Source of the DNA: Hyphomicrobiales bacterium
GTDB lineage: Bacteria; Pseudomonadota; Alphaproteobacteria; Rhizobiales; Rhizobiaceae
Assembly: GCA_900470285.1 (NCBI GenBank)
Contig: UCAG01000002.1
Location: 1-64,000, forward strand
DNA length: 64,000 nucleotides
Reading direction: 5' to 3'
Part shown: in pieces, positions 24,456 to 34,869 of the stretch
Position numbering within the stretch: the first letter of the stretch is position 1
Layout: every line of letters begins with the position of its first letter
Made by a program: the position numbers and the translations under genes
The notes under the pieces: model-generated
Database searches by the model: none
The model's input: only the letters and a program-made list of their open reading frames with translations
Told to the model about the DNA's origin: nothing

Positions 24456-25162
24456 TGGCTGTCCGCCACTTTGGATTTGGCTGCAGATGTTCCCGCCTTC
24501 AGCATATAGCCTGCCCCGCGCACGGTATGCAGCAAAGGCTCGTCAAAATCCTTTTCGATTTTGGAGCGCAGGCGTGAGATATGGACATCGATCACATTGG
24601 TTTGCGGATCGAAGTGATAATCCCAGACATTTTCCAGCAGCATCGTGCGAGTAACCACCTGCCCCGCATGGCGCATCAGATATTCCAGCAGGCGAAATTC
24701 GCGCGGCTGCAAATTGATCTCGGTTCCGGCACGGCGCGCCGTATGAGACAGACGGTCGAGTTCCAGATCGCCAACGCGGTAAACTGTATCTGCCTCTTTC
24801 GGGCTGACACGGCGTTGTAAAACCTCAACACGCGCCAGCAACTCCGAGAATGCATAAGGCTTGGTGAGATAATCATCGCCACCGGCACGCAAGCCTGTCA
24901 CACGGTCATCCACCTGCCCCAGAGCTGAAAGAATAAGCGCCGGTGTGGTTTGCCCCTGTGCACGCAATCCGGCGATGACAGAAAGCCCGTCACGCTTCGG
25001 CAGCATCCGGTCAATAATCAGCACGTCATAATGATTATTCTCTGCCAGCGTATAGCCGGTTTCACCATCACCGGCGACATCAGCAATATGTCCGGCTTCA
25101 GCAAATGCTTTTTCCAGATAACGTGCCGCTTCGCGGTCATCCTCAATAATCAAAATACGCAT
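24452..25162 (-). CDS. OmpR/PhoB-family response regulator
   Basis: 236 aa from the ATG at 25162; a TTG two codons earlier would sit on the GAGGG ribosome-binding site and is rejected. The receiver domain (about residues 1-118) has the acidic pocket EDD, the phosphorylated Asp in LIIDRMLPKRDG and the Lys in YLTKPYAF. The C-terminal winged helix (about 130-225) has LQPREFRLLEYLMRHAGQVVTRTMLLENVW and VIDVHISRLRSKI. It regulates unknown targets with the adjacent kinase. A probable terminator hairpin separates it from degP upstream. Confidence 0.93.
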   Translation of the reverse strand: MRILIIEDDREAARYLEKAFAEAGHIADVAGDGETGYTLAENNHYDVLIIDRMLPKRDGLSVIAGLRAQGQTTPALILSALGQVDDRVTGLRAGGDDYLTKPYAFSELLARVEVLQRRVSPKEADTVYRVGDLELDRLSHTARRAGTEINLQPREFRLLEYLMRHAGQVVTRTMLLENVWDYHFDPQTNVIDVHISRLRSKIEKDFDEPLLHTVRGAGYMLKAGTSAAKSKVADSQ

Positions 25163-25195
25163 CAGCAACCCTCAAAGCAGCGTGTAAATGTTTGA

Positions 25196-25224
25196 AAAGG
25201 CGGCGCTGTTTAAGCACCGCCTTT
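25196..25224 (-). terminator. Probable terminator downstream of degP
   Basis: On the minus strand AAAGGCGG and CCGCCTTTT form a stem followed by TTTTC. It lies between the degP stop and the response regulator start. Confidence 0.65.
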
Positions 25225-25249
25225 ACATGTCTCAACCTATCAGAACAGA

Positions 25250-26782
25250 TCAGCCCTGATCAACCGGCAGAGCAACAAAGCTGTTCTGGCCATTACGCTG
25301 AACCTGCAGCAGAACTGCCTTGCGTCCGTTTTTCACAGCATCTTTAATCGCTGCGTTAATGTCAGATGCAGATTTCACATCCTTATTATTCACGGTCACA
25401 ATTGTATCGCCGGCGCGCATACCCTTGTCAGCTGCATCGCTGTCCGGATCAACATCGGTTACAACAACGCCCTTACCGCTGTCATCCGGCGTGACTGTGA
25501 GGCCGTAATCATCAAGAGTTTCACTCTCGCCCGATGATGTTCCCGTGCTCTTGTCACCCTGTTTCTGGTCATCCGGATAGGCTTTAATGTCAATGCTGAC
25601 AGTTTCAGCCTTACCTTTGCGCCAGATCGTCAGGCTGGCTTTTTCACCCGGATTAATTGCAGCAACTTTCTTTGCCAGATCACGCGGATCTTTCACGGTT
25701 TCATCATTCACAGCCGTAATCACATCACCGGCAACGATACCCGCTTTGGCGGCAGGGCCGTCAGCCTGTGGTTCGGCAACGATTGCGCCTTTGTCCTCAG
25801 CAAGACCGAGTGAATCTGCAATTTCCTTGGTTACCGGCTGAATTTGTACGCCGATCCAGCCACGCTCAACCGAGCCCTTCTTAATCAGCTGATCCACAAC
25901 CTTGCTTGCAGTGGATGCCGGAATTGCAAAAGCAATACCAACACTGCCGCCCGACGGTGAGAAGATCGCAGTGTTAATACCGACAACCTTACCGGTCAGA
26001 TCAAAAGCAGGACCGCCGGAATTCCCCTTGTTTACCGCCGCATCAATCTGGATGAAATCATCGTAAGGGCCTGCACCAATATCACGGCCACGGGCAGAAA
26101 CGATACCCGCAGTCACAGTGCCGCCAAGGCCGAACGGATTACCTACAGCGACAACCCAGTCACCGACTTTGACCGTGCTGTCATCATCAAAAGCAACATA
26201 AGTGAATTTGCGCTTGTCATCGACTTTCAGCACGGCAAGATCTGTACGGGCATCAGTGCCGATCAGCTTGGCATCGAGTTCGGTGCCGTCATCCATCACA
26301 ACGGAGAATGAATCGCCGTCTGTCACAACATGATTATTGGTGACGACATAGCCGTCTTCAGAAATGAAGAAGCCTGACCCCTGAGCAAACGGACGGGGAT
26401 GGCCGCGATCACCGCGCTTCTGACGCTTATTCGGGCGTGCCTGTTCACCATCCGGGCCATAAGGGCTGCCGAATTCCTTGAAGAATCGCTTCAGAGGATG
26501 GCCGTCCGGTAACTGGTCAAGACCATTACCGCCAAAATACTGGGTGCGGTCGTTGCGTGTGTTCTGCACATCACTTTTCACGCGCACACTCACAACGGCA
26601 GGACGAACTTTTTCAACCAGTTCAGAAAAACCCGGCTGTGCCTGAGCAGTCACGCTGACCGGAGCTGCCTGCGCAGACGAAATTGATGCCAGAGGGCCAG
26701 TCGCCAGAATTGTACCGGCCAGAGCGGCGGACAAGAAAATGCGGGTCAGCGGGCGACGGGAAGATGACTTAATATCAGACAT
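25250..26782 (-). CDS. degP: Periplasmic serine protease DegP/HtrA (Do family)
   Basis: 510 aa with a signal peptide (about residues 1-40, cleavage after AQA). The trypsin-like domain carries the catalytic triad His151 (VVTNNHVV), Asp181 (RTDLAVLK) and Ser255 (NKGNSGGPAF). A charged Pro/Lys-rich LA-loop insert lies at about 108-133. Two PDZ domains follow (about 295-385 and 420-505), the first opening WIGVQIQPV. The protein degrades or refolds misfolded periplasmic proteins. A spacer of about 127 bp separates it from ccmH, so it probably has its own promoter while sharing orientation with the ccm operon and the two-component pair. Confidence 0.96.
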   Translation of the reverse strand: MSDIKSSSRRPLTRIFLSAALAGTILATGPLASISSAQAAPVSVTAQAQPGFSELVEKVRPAVVSVRVKSDVQNTRNDRTQYFGGNGLDQLPDGHPLKRFFKEFGSPYGPDGEQARPNKRQKRGDRGHPRPFAQGSGFFISEDGYVVTNNHVVTDGDSFSVVMDDGTELDAKLIGTDARTDLAVLKVDDKRKFTYVAFDDDSTVKVGDWVVAVGNPFGLGGTVTAGIVSARGRDIGAGPYDDFIQIDAAVNKGNSGGPAFDLTGKVVGINTAIFSPSGGSVGIAFAIPASTASKVVDQLIKKGSVERGWIGVQIQPVTKEIADSLGLAEDKGAIVAEPQADGPAAKAGIVAGDVITAVNDETVKDPRDLAKKVAAINPGEKASLTIWRKGKAETVSIDIKAYPDDQKQGDKSTGTSSGESETLDDYGLTVTPDDSGKGVVVTDVDPDSDAADKGMRAGDTIVTVNNKDVKSASDINAAIKDAVKNGRKAVLLQVQRNGQNSFVALPVDQG

Positions 26783-26909
26783 AAAATATCTCCTGAGAGG
26801 GCAGATAACCAGCTAAAGATTATCAACTATTCCTCACAAGAGATAGCTTACTGAACATTACCGGATAATTTCTGAAACATGAATTTTTCGTAAGGTTACA
26901 AAATTCCGG

Positions 26910-27422
26910 TTATTTGCCGTCCAGAAGATTTTGAAGACGTTGTTTTTCCTCGTCATTCAGCGGAACAATCTGTGGCTGTGTGCTGCCGGCTTTACGGCGC
27001 GAAAACCAGATAACACTGATACCAATAATCAGAATAACGACAGGGAAACTCCACAGGATGATTGTCTGCTTGTCGAGACGCGGCTTGAGAAGCACGAACT
27101 CGCCATAACGTGACACCAGAAAATCAATAACCTGTTCGTCGCTGTCACCCTGCACCAGACGCTCACGCACCAGCAACCGCAAATCACGCGCCAGATCGGC
27201 ATCGGAATCATCAATCGACTGGTTCTGACACACCATGCACCGCAAACCGGCAGACAGATCACGCGCACGTTTTTCCAGTACAGGATCAGCCAGAATTTCA
27301 TCCGGATTAACCGCCCACGCATTCTGAACATTTGCAGCCAGCAAACTACCGGCGGCAATGCTCACAGTAATGAGCAAGATGCATAAGGAGCGACTGAACA
27401 GATTTTTCAACATGCTCATCAT
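26910..27422 (-). CDS. ccmH: Cytochrome c maturation protein CcmH (CycL)
   Basis: 170 aa from the ATG at 27422, which overlaps the ccmF stop (ATGATGA); the upstream in-frame extension lies inside ccmF and is rejected. It has a signal or anchor helix (about residues 12-30) and the CcmH motif [10 protein letters not shown] with Cys62 and Cys65, which reduces apocytochrome heme-binding cysteines. A C-terminal membrane helix follows (about 120-142). It works with CcmF and CcmI in heme ligation at the periplasmic face. It is the last gene of the ccmIEFH operon. Confidence 0.96.
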   Translation of the reverse strand: MMSMLKNLFSRSLCILLITVSIAAGSLLAANVQNAWAVNPDEILADPVLEKRARDLSAGLRCMVCQNQSIDDSDADLARDLRLLVRERLVQGDSDEQVIDFLVSRYGEFVLLKPRLDKQTIILWSFPVVILIIGISVIWFSRRKAGSTQPQIVPLNDEEKQRLQNLLDGK

Positions 27423-29407
27423 GCCACCCCGCTTACTGCTTTCACCGTCTTTTTTGCCTTGGCCGGAGCACCGACACGCAGACGTCTGTCCATCAGAGAT
27501 AAGAGGCCGCCAAGAACCATAGCAACCGTGCCAAGCCAGATCAGTGTGACTGATGGTTTCCACCAGAGACGCACGACCATGCCGCCATTTTCAAGAGCAT
27601 CGCCCAGCGCAACATAATACTGATTAACTCCGCGGGTCAGAATACCGGCTTCAGTTGTCGGCATATTACGCGCCGGATAAAAACGCTTCGCAGCCATAAC
27701 ATTGCCGATTGTATTGCCTCTGCTGTCGAGCAGAGAGAACAATCCCTGATCTTCTGTATAGTTCGAACCGGCAAAAGGCTGCTGTGCATCATAGCGCAAC
27801 TGATAACCGGAGAAAGCAACCGTTTCTCCCTGTTTCATAGTGACAACCTGTTCCGTACCGAAACTGGTTACGATCACGATGCCCAGCAAAGTGATACCAA
27901 GCCCCATATGGGCCAGTGCTGTACCGAATACCGAACGTGGAAGCCCTAACAAACGCGGAATTGCCCGCGAAAGCTCAACCTTACCAAAACCGGCTTTGGT
28001 CACGATATCCATCAGGCTGCCAAGAATAACCCACATGCCCAGACCAATACCGAAAGCAGCCCAGACAGCGCGCGGATCAATCAGAATAAGAACCAGTCCC
28101 ACGCTCAGGAGACACAGGCCGAAAACCCACATCAAACGCTGTGCCACCGCATAGAGATCGCCGCGTTTCCATGCCAGCAGCGGGCCGAATGGTACGGCTG
28201 CCAGCAGCGGGATCATCAGCGGGCCGAAAGTCATATTGAAAAACGGAGCGCCGACAGAAATCTTGGTTCCGGTCATTGCTTCCAGTAAAAGCGGATAAAG
28301 CGTACCAATCAGCACAGTTGCTGTGGCCGTGCTCAGGAACAAATTGTTCAGTACCAGCGCACCTTCACGCGACACCGGCTGGAACATGGTTCCGGTCGTC
28401 AATGTCTGTGCACGCAAGGCAAATAATGCCAGTGAGCCACCGATGAAGAACACCAGAATAGCGAGAATAAACAAGCCACGCCCCGGATCGGTGGCAAAGC
28501 TGTGTACCGAGGTCAGCACGCCTGAACGAACAAGAAATGCACCAAGCAATGACAATGAGAATGTCAGCAGAGCCAGCAAAATCGTCCAGATTTTCAAAGC
28601 GCCGCGTTTTTCCATTACAATTGCGGAATGCAGAAGCGCAGTGCCGATCAGCCATGGCATGAAGGATGCGTTTTCAACCGGATCCCAGAACCACCAGCCG
28701 CCCCAGCCCAGCTCATAATAAGCCCAGTAAGAGCCCATTGAGATACCGCCGGTCAGAAAAATCCACGCAGTCAGCGTCCAAGGTCGTACCCAGCGCGCCC
28801 ATGCGGCATCAATACGACCGTCAATCAGCGCAGCAACAGCGAAGGAGAAACAAACTGAAAAGCCGACATAGCCAAGATAAAGCATCGGCGGATGAATAGC
28901 GAGGCCGATATCCTGTAGAATAGGATTGAGATCCTGCCCTTCAATCGGTGCCGGAATAATCCGGATAAACGGATTGGATGTGAAAAGAATGAAGCTTAAG
29001 AATGCTGTAGCAATCCATCCCTGCACAGCCAGAACATTAGCCCGCAATGTGTTCGGAAGATTACTACCGAAGACAGCAACCAGCGCACTGAAAAATGTCA
29101 AAATCAGCACCCAGAGCATCATCGATCCTTCGTGATTGCCCCAGACCCCGGTAATTTTAAACAGTAAAGGCTTCAGCGAGTGGGAGTTTTCAACCACATT
29201 AAGCACTGAGAAATCAGAAGTAACATAGGCATGTACCAGCATTGCCGACGATAACAGAACCAGCGCAAACACGGCCGCAGAGCAAGGCTCTGCAACGCTC
29301 ATCAACCGGGAATCATTCCGTTTTGCTCCGATGACCGGCAAAAAGGACTGCACCAAGGCCAAAGCCAGTGCCAGTACCAGTGCGAAATGTCCGATTTCAA
29401 CGCTCAT
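27419..29407 (-). CDS. ccmF: Cytochrome c maturation heme lyase subunit CcmF (CycK)
   Basis: 662 aa from the ATG at 29407 (AGGA nine bases upstream), beginning [10 protein letters not shown] as in typical CcmF. It is a multi-spanning inner-membrane protein with about 15 helices. The heme-handling WWD motif is present as [20 protein letters not shown] (around residue 235). A large periplasmic loop lies near the C-terminus. With CcmH and CcmI it transfers heme from CcmE to apocytochrome c. It is coupled to ccmH by a short overlap and separated from ccmE by about 95 bp. Confidence 0.97.
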   Translation of the reverse strand: MSVEIGHFALVLALALALVQSFLPVIGAKRNDSRLMSVAEPCSAAVFALVLLSSAMLVHAYVTSDFSVLNVVENSHSLKPLLFKITGVWGNHEGSMMLWVLILTFFSALVAVFGSNLPNTLRANVLAVQGWIATAFLSFILFTSNPFIRIIPAPIEGQDLNPILQDIGLAIHPPMLYLGYVGFSVCFSFAVAALIDGRIDAAWARWVRPWTLTAWIFLTGGISMGSYWAYYELGWGGWWFWDPVENASFMPWLIGTALLHSAIVMEKRGALKIWTILLALLTFSLSLLGAFLVRSGVLTSVHSFATDPGRGLFILAILVFFIGGSLALFALRAQTLTTGTMFQPVSREGALVLNNLFLSTATATVLIGTLYPLLLEAMTGTKISVGAPFFNMTFGPLMIPLLAAVPFGPLLAWKRGDLYAVAQRLMWVFGLCLLSVGLVLILIDPRAVWAAFGIGLGMWVILGSLMDIVTKAGFGKVELSRAIPRLLGLPRSVFGTALAHMGLGITLLGIVIVTSFGTEQVVTMKQGETVAFSGYQLRYDAQQPFAGSNYTEDQGLFSLLDSRGNTIGNVMAAKRFYPARNMPTTEAGILTRGVNQYYVALGDALENGGMVVRLWWKPSVTLIWLGTVAMVLGGLLSLMDRRLRVGAPAKAKKTVKAVSGVA

Positions 29408-29502
29408 TCTATTTATCCTGCCTGTTGAATATTGCGCATCCGAAACACGCAATATTCAGCTTTTGGAATGGGAGGTTCAAACACAGCCTGCTTAAGAGCA
29501 GC

Positions 29503-30006
29503 TTAGTTCCCTTCCCAGACACCTTTTTCTTTCAGACTGTCCGCAACATCTTTCGGCATGTAATTTTCGTCATGCTTTGCCAGAACATTATCTGCAATAA
29601 AAACACCATCGGGCGTAAAGCGGCCTTCTGCGACAACACCCTGTCCCTCACGAAACAGATCCGGCAGAATACCCTCATAGGTGACAGTCACCTGTTTCAG
29701 CGTATCTGTGACGGCAAATTGCACATGTTTATCAGCACCACGGACCACAGAACCAGCCTCAACCAGACCACCAAGACGGAAACGCGCACCCGATGCAATA
29801 TCTTCAGCCGTCACATCATCAGGGGTACGGAAATAGCGAATATCCTGACTGAAGGCGATCAGAACCAGACCAATAGCCAGTGCCAGAACAGCCATAGCAC
29901 CGGAGATCAAAATCAGGCGCTTACGTTTGCGGTTGCGCATAACCTGTGAAACCCGCGGCGTGCGGCTTTCTGCAGAGGGTGATGCCGATATCTGACTATG
30001 GGTCAC
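29503..30006 (-). CDS. ccmE: Periplasmic heme chaperone CcmE (CycJ)
   Basis: 167 aa. An N-terminal cytoplasmic segment rich in Arg/Lys is followed by one membrane anchor (about residues 32-52). The beta-barrel domain has [12 protein letters not shown] and the heme-binding [11 protein letters not shown], where His145 forms the covalent bond to heme. It receives heme from CcmC/CcmAB and hands it to CcmF. The start overlaps the ccmI stop (ATGA). Confidence 0.97.
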   Translation of the reverse strand: MTHSQISASPSAESRTPRVSQVMRNRKRKRLILISGAMAVLALAIGLVLIAFSQDIRYFRTPDDVTAEDIASGARFRLGGLVEAGSVVRGADKHVQFAVTDTLKQVTVTYEGILPDLFREGQGVVAEGRFTPDGVFIADNVLAKHDENYMPKDVADSLKEKGVWEGN

Positions 30007-31196
30007 TTCTGAACTCCCGTCGTATCCAGTCCTAACCGGGTTGCTACCTGAGTAAGACGCTTCCGGTCATTTTCCGGCAGAACTTTAACAGCATTTCGCA
30101 AAGCTTCAGCAGCATTATCACGCTCACCAAGCACGACATATGCGCGCAGCAAACGCTCCCAGCCATCAATATCTGTCGGATTATCTTGTAGTTTTGCGGC
30201 CAGACCATCCACCATTGAGCGGATCATATCTTTCCGTCCCTGCTCACTCAGGGTGGCAGCAGCTTCCACATCTTCAGCCGTCGGCCCCGGTGCCTGTACT
30301 GCTGGCGATTGCGCAGTTGAAGGAGCCGCAACGCCTGCTTTCAGATTGGCAATCGTCTGCTCAATATCAGCACGCCATTGAGCATCTTCAGGAGACGTAT
30401 TGAGGATAATCTGCAAGACATTGATTGCATCATCGCGTTTGCCGGCCTGCAGCAATGCCCGTGCTTTCATCAAAGGCGGACGCATGTCAGACGGCTCGAT
30501 TGTTCCGGCTTTTTCGAAGAGAGCAAGTGCCTCTTCAGTGACCTGCCCGTTGGCTTTAATCGTCAGCGCTTCCCCTAGGCCGATCAAACGATCAACATCA
30601 TTACCAAGCAATTCCAGAGCTTTGCGATAGGCATTAATAGCATCGTCAACGCGACCGATGCGCAGATATATCGGTGCAAGTATCGCCCAGCCACGGCCAT
30701 CATCCGGCGTTGTTGCCAAATGCGCTTCAGCCTGCGCGATCAGTTCGGCCGCACTTTTATCCTGAATCATTGTATTTTTGCGTTCAACCAGAGGCTGAGC
30801 AGGCAGATCAGGTGTACCGATTGCAGCATAAACGCCCCAGCTGACTGCCGGAATGAACAATAAGACAAGAATAATCGCCCAACGGTCGCTTGCACTGAAC
30901 AGATATTTCTTTTCAGCAGCGTCTGTGCTTTTGCCTTCAACGCCAGCAGCCGCATCCGTCATGCGACGGTCGTTTTTAAGAATACGACGGGATATTTCGA
31001 GTCGAGCCTGCTCGGCCGACTGCTCATCCAGCAGACCGCGCGCCAGATCGGAATCAATCTCTTTCAGCTGCTGAATATAAACCGAGCGGTCTTCCTCGCC
31101 TTCAGCCACGGACACGGTGTCTTTTCGTGTCAGAGGCAACATGACGATAAGAATTGCAGCGAAAGTTAAAAGTGCAGAAACAAGCCAGAAATCCAT
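30003..31196 (-). CDS. ccmI: Cytochrome c maturation protein CcmI (CycH)
   Basis: 397 aa. The protein begins with a membrane helix (about residues 3-20, [18 protein letters not shown]), followed by a cytoplasmic loop with [31 protein letters not shown], characteristic of CcmI. A second helix lies at about 105-122. The periplasmic part contains TPR-like repeats (about 150-395, for example [26 protein letters not shown]) that hold apocytochrome c. It is the first gene of the ccmIEFH operon. Confidence 0.94.
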   Translation of the reverse strand: MDFWLVSALLTFAAILIVMLPLTRKDTVSVAEGEEDRSVYIQQLKEIDSDLARGLLDEQSAEQARLEISRRILKNDRRMTDAAAGVEGKSTDAAEKKYLFSASDRWAIILVLLFIPAVSWGVYAAIGTPDLPAQPLVERKNTMIQDKSAAELIAQAEAHLATTPDDGRGWAILAPIYLRIGRVDDAINAYRKALELLGNDVDRLIGLGEALTIKANGQVTEEALALFEKAGTIEPSDMRPPLMKARALLQAGKRDDAINVLQIILNTSPEDAQWRADIEQTIANLKAGVAAPSTAQSPAVQAPGPTAEDVEAAATLSEQGRKDMIRSMVDGLAAKLQDNPTDIDGWERLLRAYVVLGERDNAAEALRNAVKVLPENDRKRLTQVATRLGLDTTGVQK

Positions 31197-31338
31197 GACC
31201 GGAGACTTAATCTACCTGCCCGGTAAAACCAACAGCCTGTTGGCAAATTATCGGGGTATAGGTCATTTGGCCGCAAAGCTGTCCGTCAGTTCAGCTCTGT
31301 GCAAAACCTGCCACAAACAAGTTTTGCACCGAACAAAA

Positions 31339-31785
31339 TCAGGTCAGCGGAGTCCAGCTGCCATCATCATTGCGGCAGGCGGTGCCGCGTACCAGCTGCG
31401 GCGCTCCGTCCACAGTGAAACTATGGCTATATTGCCTGCAATTCTGAGAACCGACCTGATATGGCTGTGCAGCAGTTACCTCGCCGGACGCTTTACCTGA
31501 ACGCCCCTTCCATGAAACCGCTTCACCTTTCGGCGCATATTCCAACGCTTTATATTCCGCCTCGATTGCTGATCTGCGGTCAGAAGCCGCGAGCTGCGAA
31601 CCCGCAGTACCCAGAATACCATTGCCCATCGGCGCAAGCACAGCATTGCTGACCGATCCTCCGGCTAACGGATTTCGGGATGGCGAACCTGATGTTGAAG
31701 CGTTCAATGTGGAGCAGGCTGTAAGAGCGAACAGCGGCAGAATAAAAGTAAGTTTACGCAATATACCTACGGAAGACGACTTCAT
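31339..31785 (-). CDS. Outer-membrane-type lipoprotein, RT0821/Lpp0805-like surface antigen family
   Basis: 148 aa from the ATG at 31785 (the preceding TTG is rejected). The N-terminal signal ends in a lipobox LTAC at about residue 25, predicting lipidation and sorting to the outer membrane. The C-terminal half has the pattern seen in the 17-kDa-antigen/RT0821 family: SAIEAEYKALEYAPKGEAVSWKG and NCRQYSHSFTVDG...GTACRNDDGSW. The middle Gly/Ser/Pro region is low in complexity. Function unknown; probably structural or envelope-related. It stands alone between ccmI and the FeuQ-like gene. Confidence 0.78.
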   Translation of the reverse strand: MKSSSVGILRKLTFILPLFALTACSTLNASTSGSPSRNPLAGGSVSNAVLAPMGNGILGTAGSQLAASDRRSAIEAEYKALEYAPKGEAVSWKGRSGKASGEVTAAQPYQVGSQNCRQYSHSFTVDGAPQLVRGTACRNDDGSWTPLT

Positions 31786-31943
31786 GAGCAATTTAACATC
31801 CTGTCAGCAACGCTTTGCAGGGCATTATGACTACTGAAAGCACACTCTGCAATCATTCCCTTGACATCTCAACACAAAACAAAATCAGGAATAACGCGCC
31901 CTGACTGCAGCCATTTATACCTGAAATCCGGCAAAAGCAAAGC

Positions 31944-33377
31944 TTAGCTTAAAACTGCAGGCAAAGTAATTTGTACTGCAAGACCGCCTAACGATGCTTT
32001 ACCCAGCCCCAAAGTTCCGCCATATTCCCTGACCGTATCCTGAACAATTGCCAGCCCCAAACCTGTACCGGGCTTGCTTTCATCAATGCGTTTTCCGCGT
32101 TTCAGGGCTTCGGCCATTTTATCCGCAGGTAAGCCGGCTCCGTCATCCTCAATCAGGATTTCAAATGAATTACCTGCGCCGTCGTTTATATCTGATTTTT
32201 GTACAGAACGCAGAGACAGATGAATTTTTGAACGTCCCCACTTAGAAGCATTCTCCATAATATTTCCGACGATCTCTTCGAGATCTTCTTTTTCGCCGGC
32301 AAAAATTGCAGCACGGAACTGATTGGAAAAGCTAACGTTTAAATGCGGGTTAAGCTTAGCCGTCACACGAATCATACGCTCCAGCACCGGCGTGACCGGA
32401 GCCCTGAACACAACGCTATCCCGCTGCGCTGCAACGCGCGCGCGCTGCAGATAATGCTGGATTTGCACCTGCATCGCATCGCTTTGCTCTATTACAAGCT
32501 GTCCCTGACGCCCGCCAATATTGCGCCCCTCATTCATCAACACGGAAAGCGGCGTTTTCAGAGAATGTGCAAGATTTCCCACCTGTGTCCGCGAACGCTC
32601 TACAATACGGTGATTATTTTCTATCAGGGCATTCATTTCCTGCGCGAGCGGTGCGATTTCCAAAGGCAAATCTGTGTCCACACGATTGCTTCGCCCCTCA
32701 CGAATGTCTGCAAGAGTACGGCGCACATGATCCAACGGCCGCAAACCAAACAGGATAATCGCCGCGTTAATCAGAATACTGCCAAGACCGAACAACCCCA
32801 GATAGATATAAAGCCGGTTGCGGAAATCGCTGACTTCCTCTTTCACTTCATTCAGATTTCCCATCACGCGAAAACGGGCAATTTTGTCCGTGCTGTCGAG
32901 AACAACTTCTGTCTCAACAACAGAAAGCTCTTCACCGGTGCTGGTTTGCACGACATAGCTGCGCATAAAGGACTGGTCAAAAGGTGCTTCAGAAACTGAC
33001 TTTACAGGGATTATTTTGGTGCCAAGTGAAACCGATCCCAGATGACCGCGTACACTTGCAGATACAGGGTCAACCGACCAATACCAGCCTGAACCTACGC
33101 TTGCATAGCGTATTTCACCAAGCTCGGGCCTGCCGTAAAGTTCCCCTTCCGGTGTCAGACTGACTGCACCGACGAGACTATAAAGATGTGCCGATAAAAG
33201 ACTTTGAAAACTACGCTCCGCAGCATCCCGATAAAGCGACTGAATAAACGTGGCAACAACAACAAGGGCAATAATGACCCATAATGTTGACAGTGTCACC
33301 ACACGCAAAGCCAGCGAGCGCAAACCGAGAGCAAAGACTTTCCCGGAAAACAGCGGCATCTTAATCTTTACTGTCAT
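31944..33377 (-). CDS. FeuQ-like (PhoQ-type) sensor histidine kinase
   Basis: 477 aa; the ATG at 33377 overlaps the regulator gene by 17 bp, and an ATG at 33359 just after its stop is an alternative. Two membrane helices (about residues 27-46 and 188-210) enclose a periplasmic sensor of about 140 residues. HAMP follows, then HisKA with VGNLAHSLKTPLSVLMNEG (His271, the variant HSLKTP seen in PhoQ/FeuQ proteins). The HATPase domain has NIMENASKWG, DDGAGLP and GTGLGLAIVQDTV. FeuPQ controls iron- or osmolarity-linked envelope genes, including cyclic glucan export, in rhizobia; orthology here is inferred from the domain pattern. Confidence 0.85.
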   Translation of the reverse strand: MTVKIKMPLFSGKVFALGLRSLALRVVTLSTLWVIIALVVVATFIQSLYRDAAERSFQSLLSAHLYSLVGAVSLTPEGELYGRPELGEIRYASVGSGWYWSVDPVSASVRGHLGSVSLGTKIIPVKSVSEAPFDQSFMRSYVVQTSTGEELSVVETEVVLDSTDKIARFRVMGNLNEVKEEVSDFRNRLYIYLGLFGLGSILINAAIILFGLRPLDHVRRTLADIREGRSNRVDTDLPLEIAPLAQEMNALIENNHRIVERSRTQVGNLAHSLKTPLSVLMNEGRNIGGRQGQLVIEQSDAMQVQIQHYLQRARVAAQRDSVVFRAPVTPVLERMIRVTAKLNPHLNVSFSNQFRAAIFAGEKEDLEEIVGNIMENASKWGRSKIHLSLRSVQKSDINDGAGNSFEILIEDDGAGLPADKMAEALKRGKRIDESKPGTGLGLAIVQDTVREYGGTLGLGKASLGGLAVQITLPAVLS

Positions 33378-34041
33378 CGTTATTGTCAGAGCGGATGCGA
33401 TATCCCATTCCGCGAACAGTTTCGATCATATCCACGCCCATTTTCTTACGCAGACGTCCGACAAAAACCTCGATCGTATTGGAATCGCGATCAAAATCCT
33501 GGTCGTATAGATGTTCCACCAGCTCTGTACGGGAAATAACTTCATCCATATGATGCATAAGATAAGACAAAAGCCGGAACTCGTGAGAGGTCAGCTTCAA
33601 CGCTGTGCCGTCAACTGTCGCTTTGGACGCCTTTGTATCCAGCACAAGCTTGCCGCTGACAATCTCTGATGAAGCATGACCTGCCGCGCGGCGGATCAAT
33701 GCACGCAACCGTGCCAGAACTTCCTCAATGTGGAATGGTTTCGCCACATAATCATCGGCACCGGCATCAATACCGGCAACCTTGTCACTCCAGCGATCAC
33801 GCGCTGTCAGCATCAGCACCGGCATGGAACGACCTTCACGACGCCAGCGCTCCACAACACTGATACCGTCCATTTGCGGGAGACCGATATCCAGTATCAC
33901 TGCATCATATGGCTCAGTATCACCAAGAAAATGGCCCTCTTCGCCATCAAAAGCACAATCGACCACATAATCCGCATCACGGAGAGCTTCAGCCAACTGA
34001 CGGTTAAGATCCTTATCATCTTCAACAATCAGAATTCTCAT
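33361..34041 (-). CDS. FeuP-like OmpR-family response regulator
   Basis: 226 aa from the ATG at 34041 (a TTG two codons upstream is rejected because AAAAGG would then be too close). The receiver domain has EDD at 7-9, phospho-acceptor Asp51 in VILDIGLPQMDG and Lys in YVAKPFH. The winged-helix domain has LTSHEFRLLSYLMHHMDEVISRTELVEHLYDQDFDRDSNTIEVFVGRLRKKMG, very like the PhoP/FeuP class. It is co-transcribed with the FeuQ-like kinase. Two dyads lie upstream, between it and the small secreted protein gene. Confidence 0.88.
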   Translation of the reverse strand: MRILIVEDDKDLNRQLAEALRDADYVVDCAFDGEEGHFLGDTEPYDAVILDIGLPQMDGISVVERWRREGRSMPVLMLTARDRWSDKVAGIDAGADDYVAKPFHIEEVLARLRALIRRAAGHASSEIVSGKLVLDTKASKATVDGTALKLTSHEFRLLSYLMHHMDEVISRTELVEHLYDQDFDRDSNTIEVFVGRLRKKMGVDMIETVRGMGYRIRSDNNDDSKD

Positions 34042-34145
34042 CAGCAAACCTTTTCAGACTTTCGGAGCGACAATACAGCATGCTGCCTGCCACGCAGACA
34101 ACATTTGTCTTATAGCACATTACAAGAATGAGCAAACCGGAGAGG

Positions 34146-34190
34146 TGCAGGCCAGCGGCCTGCAAATTATATGTGAAACTTTAAAGTTTC
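34146..34190. promoter_or_regulatory. Two adjacent perfect palindromes upstream of feuP-like gene
   Basis: TGCAGGCC-AGC-GGCCTGCA (34146-34164) and the 16-bp palindrome GAAACTTTAAAGTTTC (34175-34190) lie directly after the stop of the secreted-protein gene and about 105-150 bp before the feuP start. The first could be a terminator stem and the second an operator or a second hairpin. Confidence 0.5.
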
Positions 34191-34194
34191 CGCC

Positions 34195-34548
34195 TTATTT
34201 AGCCGGTACAGCAACTTCCACGCGACGTGGGCGTTCCCCGTCACGTCCGGGAACCAGTACAACCACGATACAGACCGGCGCGCCGTTCTGTACAGCTGCT
34301 GTTGCTTTGGTTAGTGTACCGCCCTGCTGTGCAGCAACCTGCTGCCCGATAGCAGCACAATCACCGGCAACGCGAATAATACGCGACTGGGATGATGCGG
34401 ACTGCGCCTGTTGCAAACCGGCAGGCACGTGCCGTTGCAAGCCTGCGGCGCCCGCAGATGGAACAATGCTTGTAAAAACTGCTGCGGTCATACCGGCGAG
34501 CAGAGTAAAAGCAGCGAAAAATGTGCGAACTGGTTTCTGTGTCATCAT
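34195..34548 (-). CDS. Small secreted protein upstream of feuPQ
   Basis: 117 aa from the ATG at 34548 (34545 also possible). It has a signal peptide (about residues 1-36, cleavage after AGA). The mature domain has DCAAIGQQVAAQQGGTLTKATAAVQNGAPVCIVVVLVPGRDGERPRRVEVAVP, with two cysteines that could form a disulfide. No catalytic motif is seen. The shape and size suggest a small periplasmic binding or sensor-like protein. In S. meliloti a small periplasmic protein, FeuN, is encoded next to feuPQ and restrains the kinase; this gene is a positional analogue only, as I cannot align the two. Confidence 0.7.
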   Translation of the reverse strand: MMTQKPVRTFFAAFTLLAGMTAAVFTSIVPSAGAAGLQRHVPAGLQQAQSASSQSRIIRVAGDCAAIGQQVAAQQGGTLTKATAAVQNGAPVCIVVVLVPGRDGERPRRVEVAVPAK

Positions 34549-34869
34549 AACGCTCACTTTAACGCCTCTTACCTGAATGTTGAATGAACAAGCTTGTACA
34601 TCCAACAAACGATACCCATCCGGAGCGTTTCCATTCACGACAGGTTCACGGGAACCGCTCTCATCGTTTCACTTTACTCCCGGCACAATCATTCTGTTGT
34701 ACTGCCGGAAATGCTTAGATTTTTCTTTCGTTAACATTAGTTTCCTAAAAACGAAAGTCTTCATAACTGCGGCAAAGCAGCCAAATTGATTAAAAACTGT
34801 CAATTACGAAGGATCCGCAAATTTTCAACTCAACGTGTATATTGAGAGATATTTTTTCCGGAGCGGATT
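34549..34869. other. Intergenic region between the GTA cluster end and the secreted-protein gene
   Basis: No gene is supported. A CCGGCA (34680-34685)/TGCCGG (34703-34708) hairpin and a CTTTCGTT/AACGAAAG inverted repeat near 34.73-34.76 kb are visible. One of these could end the GTA transcript coming from the right. Confidence 0.45.

Noticed and set aside
25163-25168. TTG start for the response regulator (and the similar TTG at 34047)
   Set aside because: The purine-rich ribosome-binding sites fit the ATG two codons downstream; a TTG start would sit on or against them.
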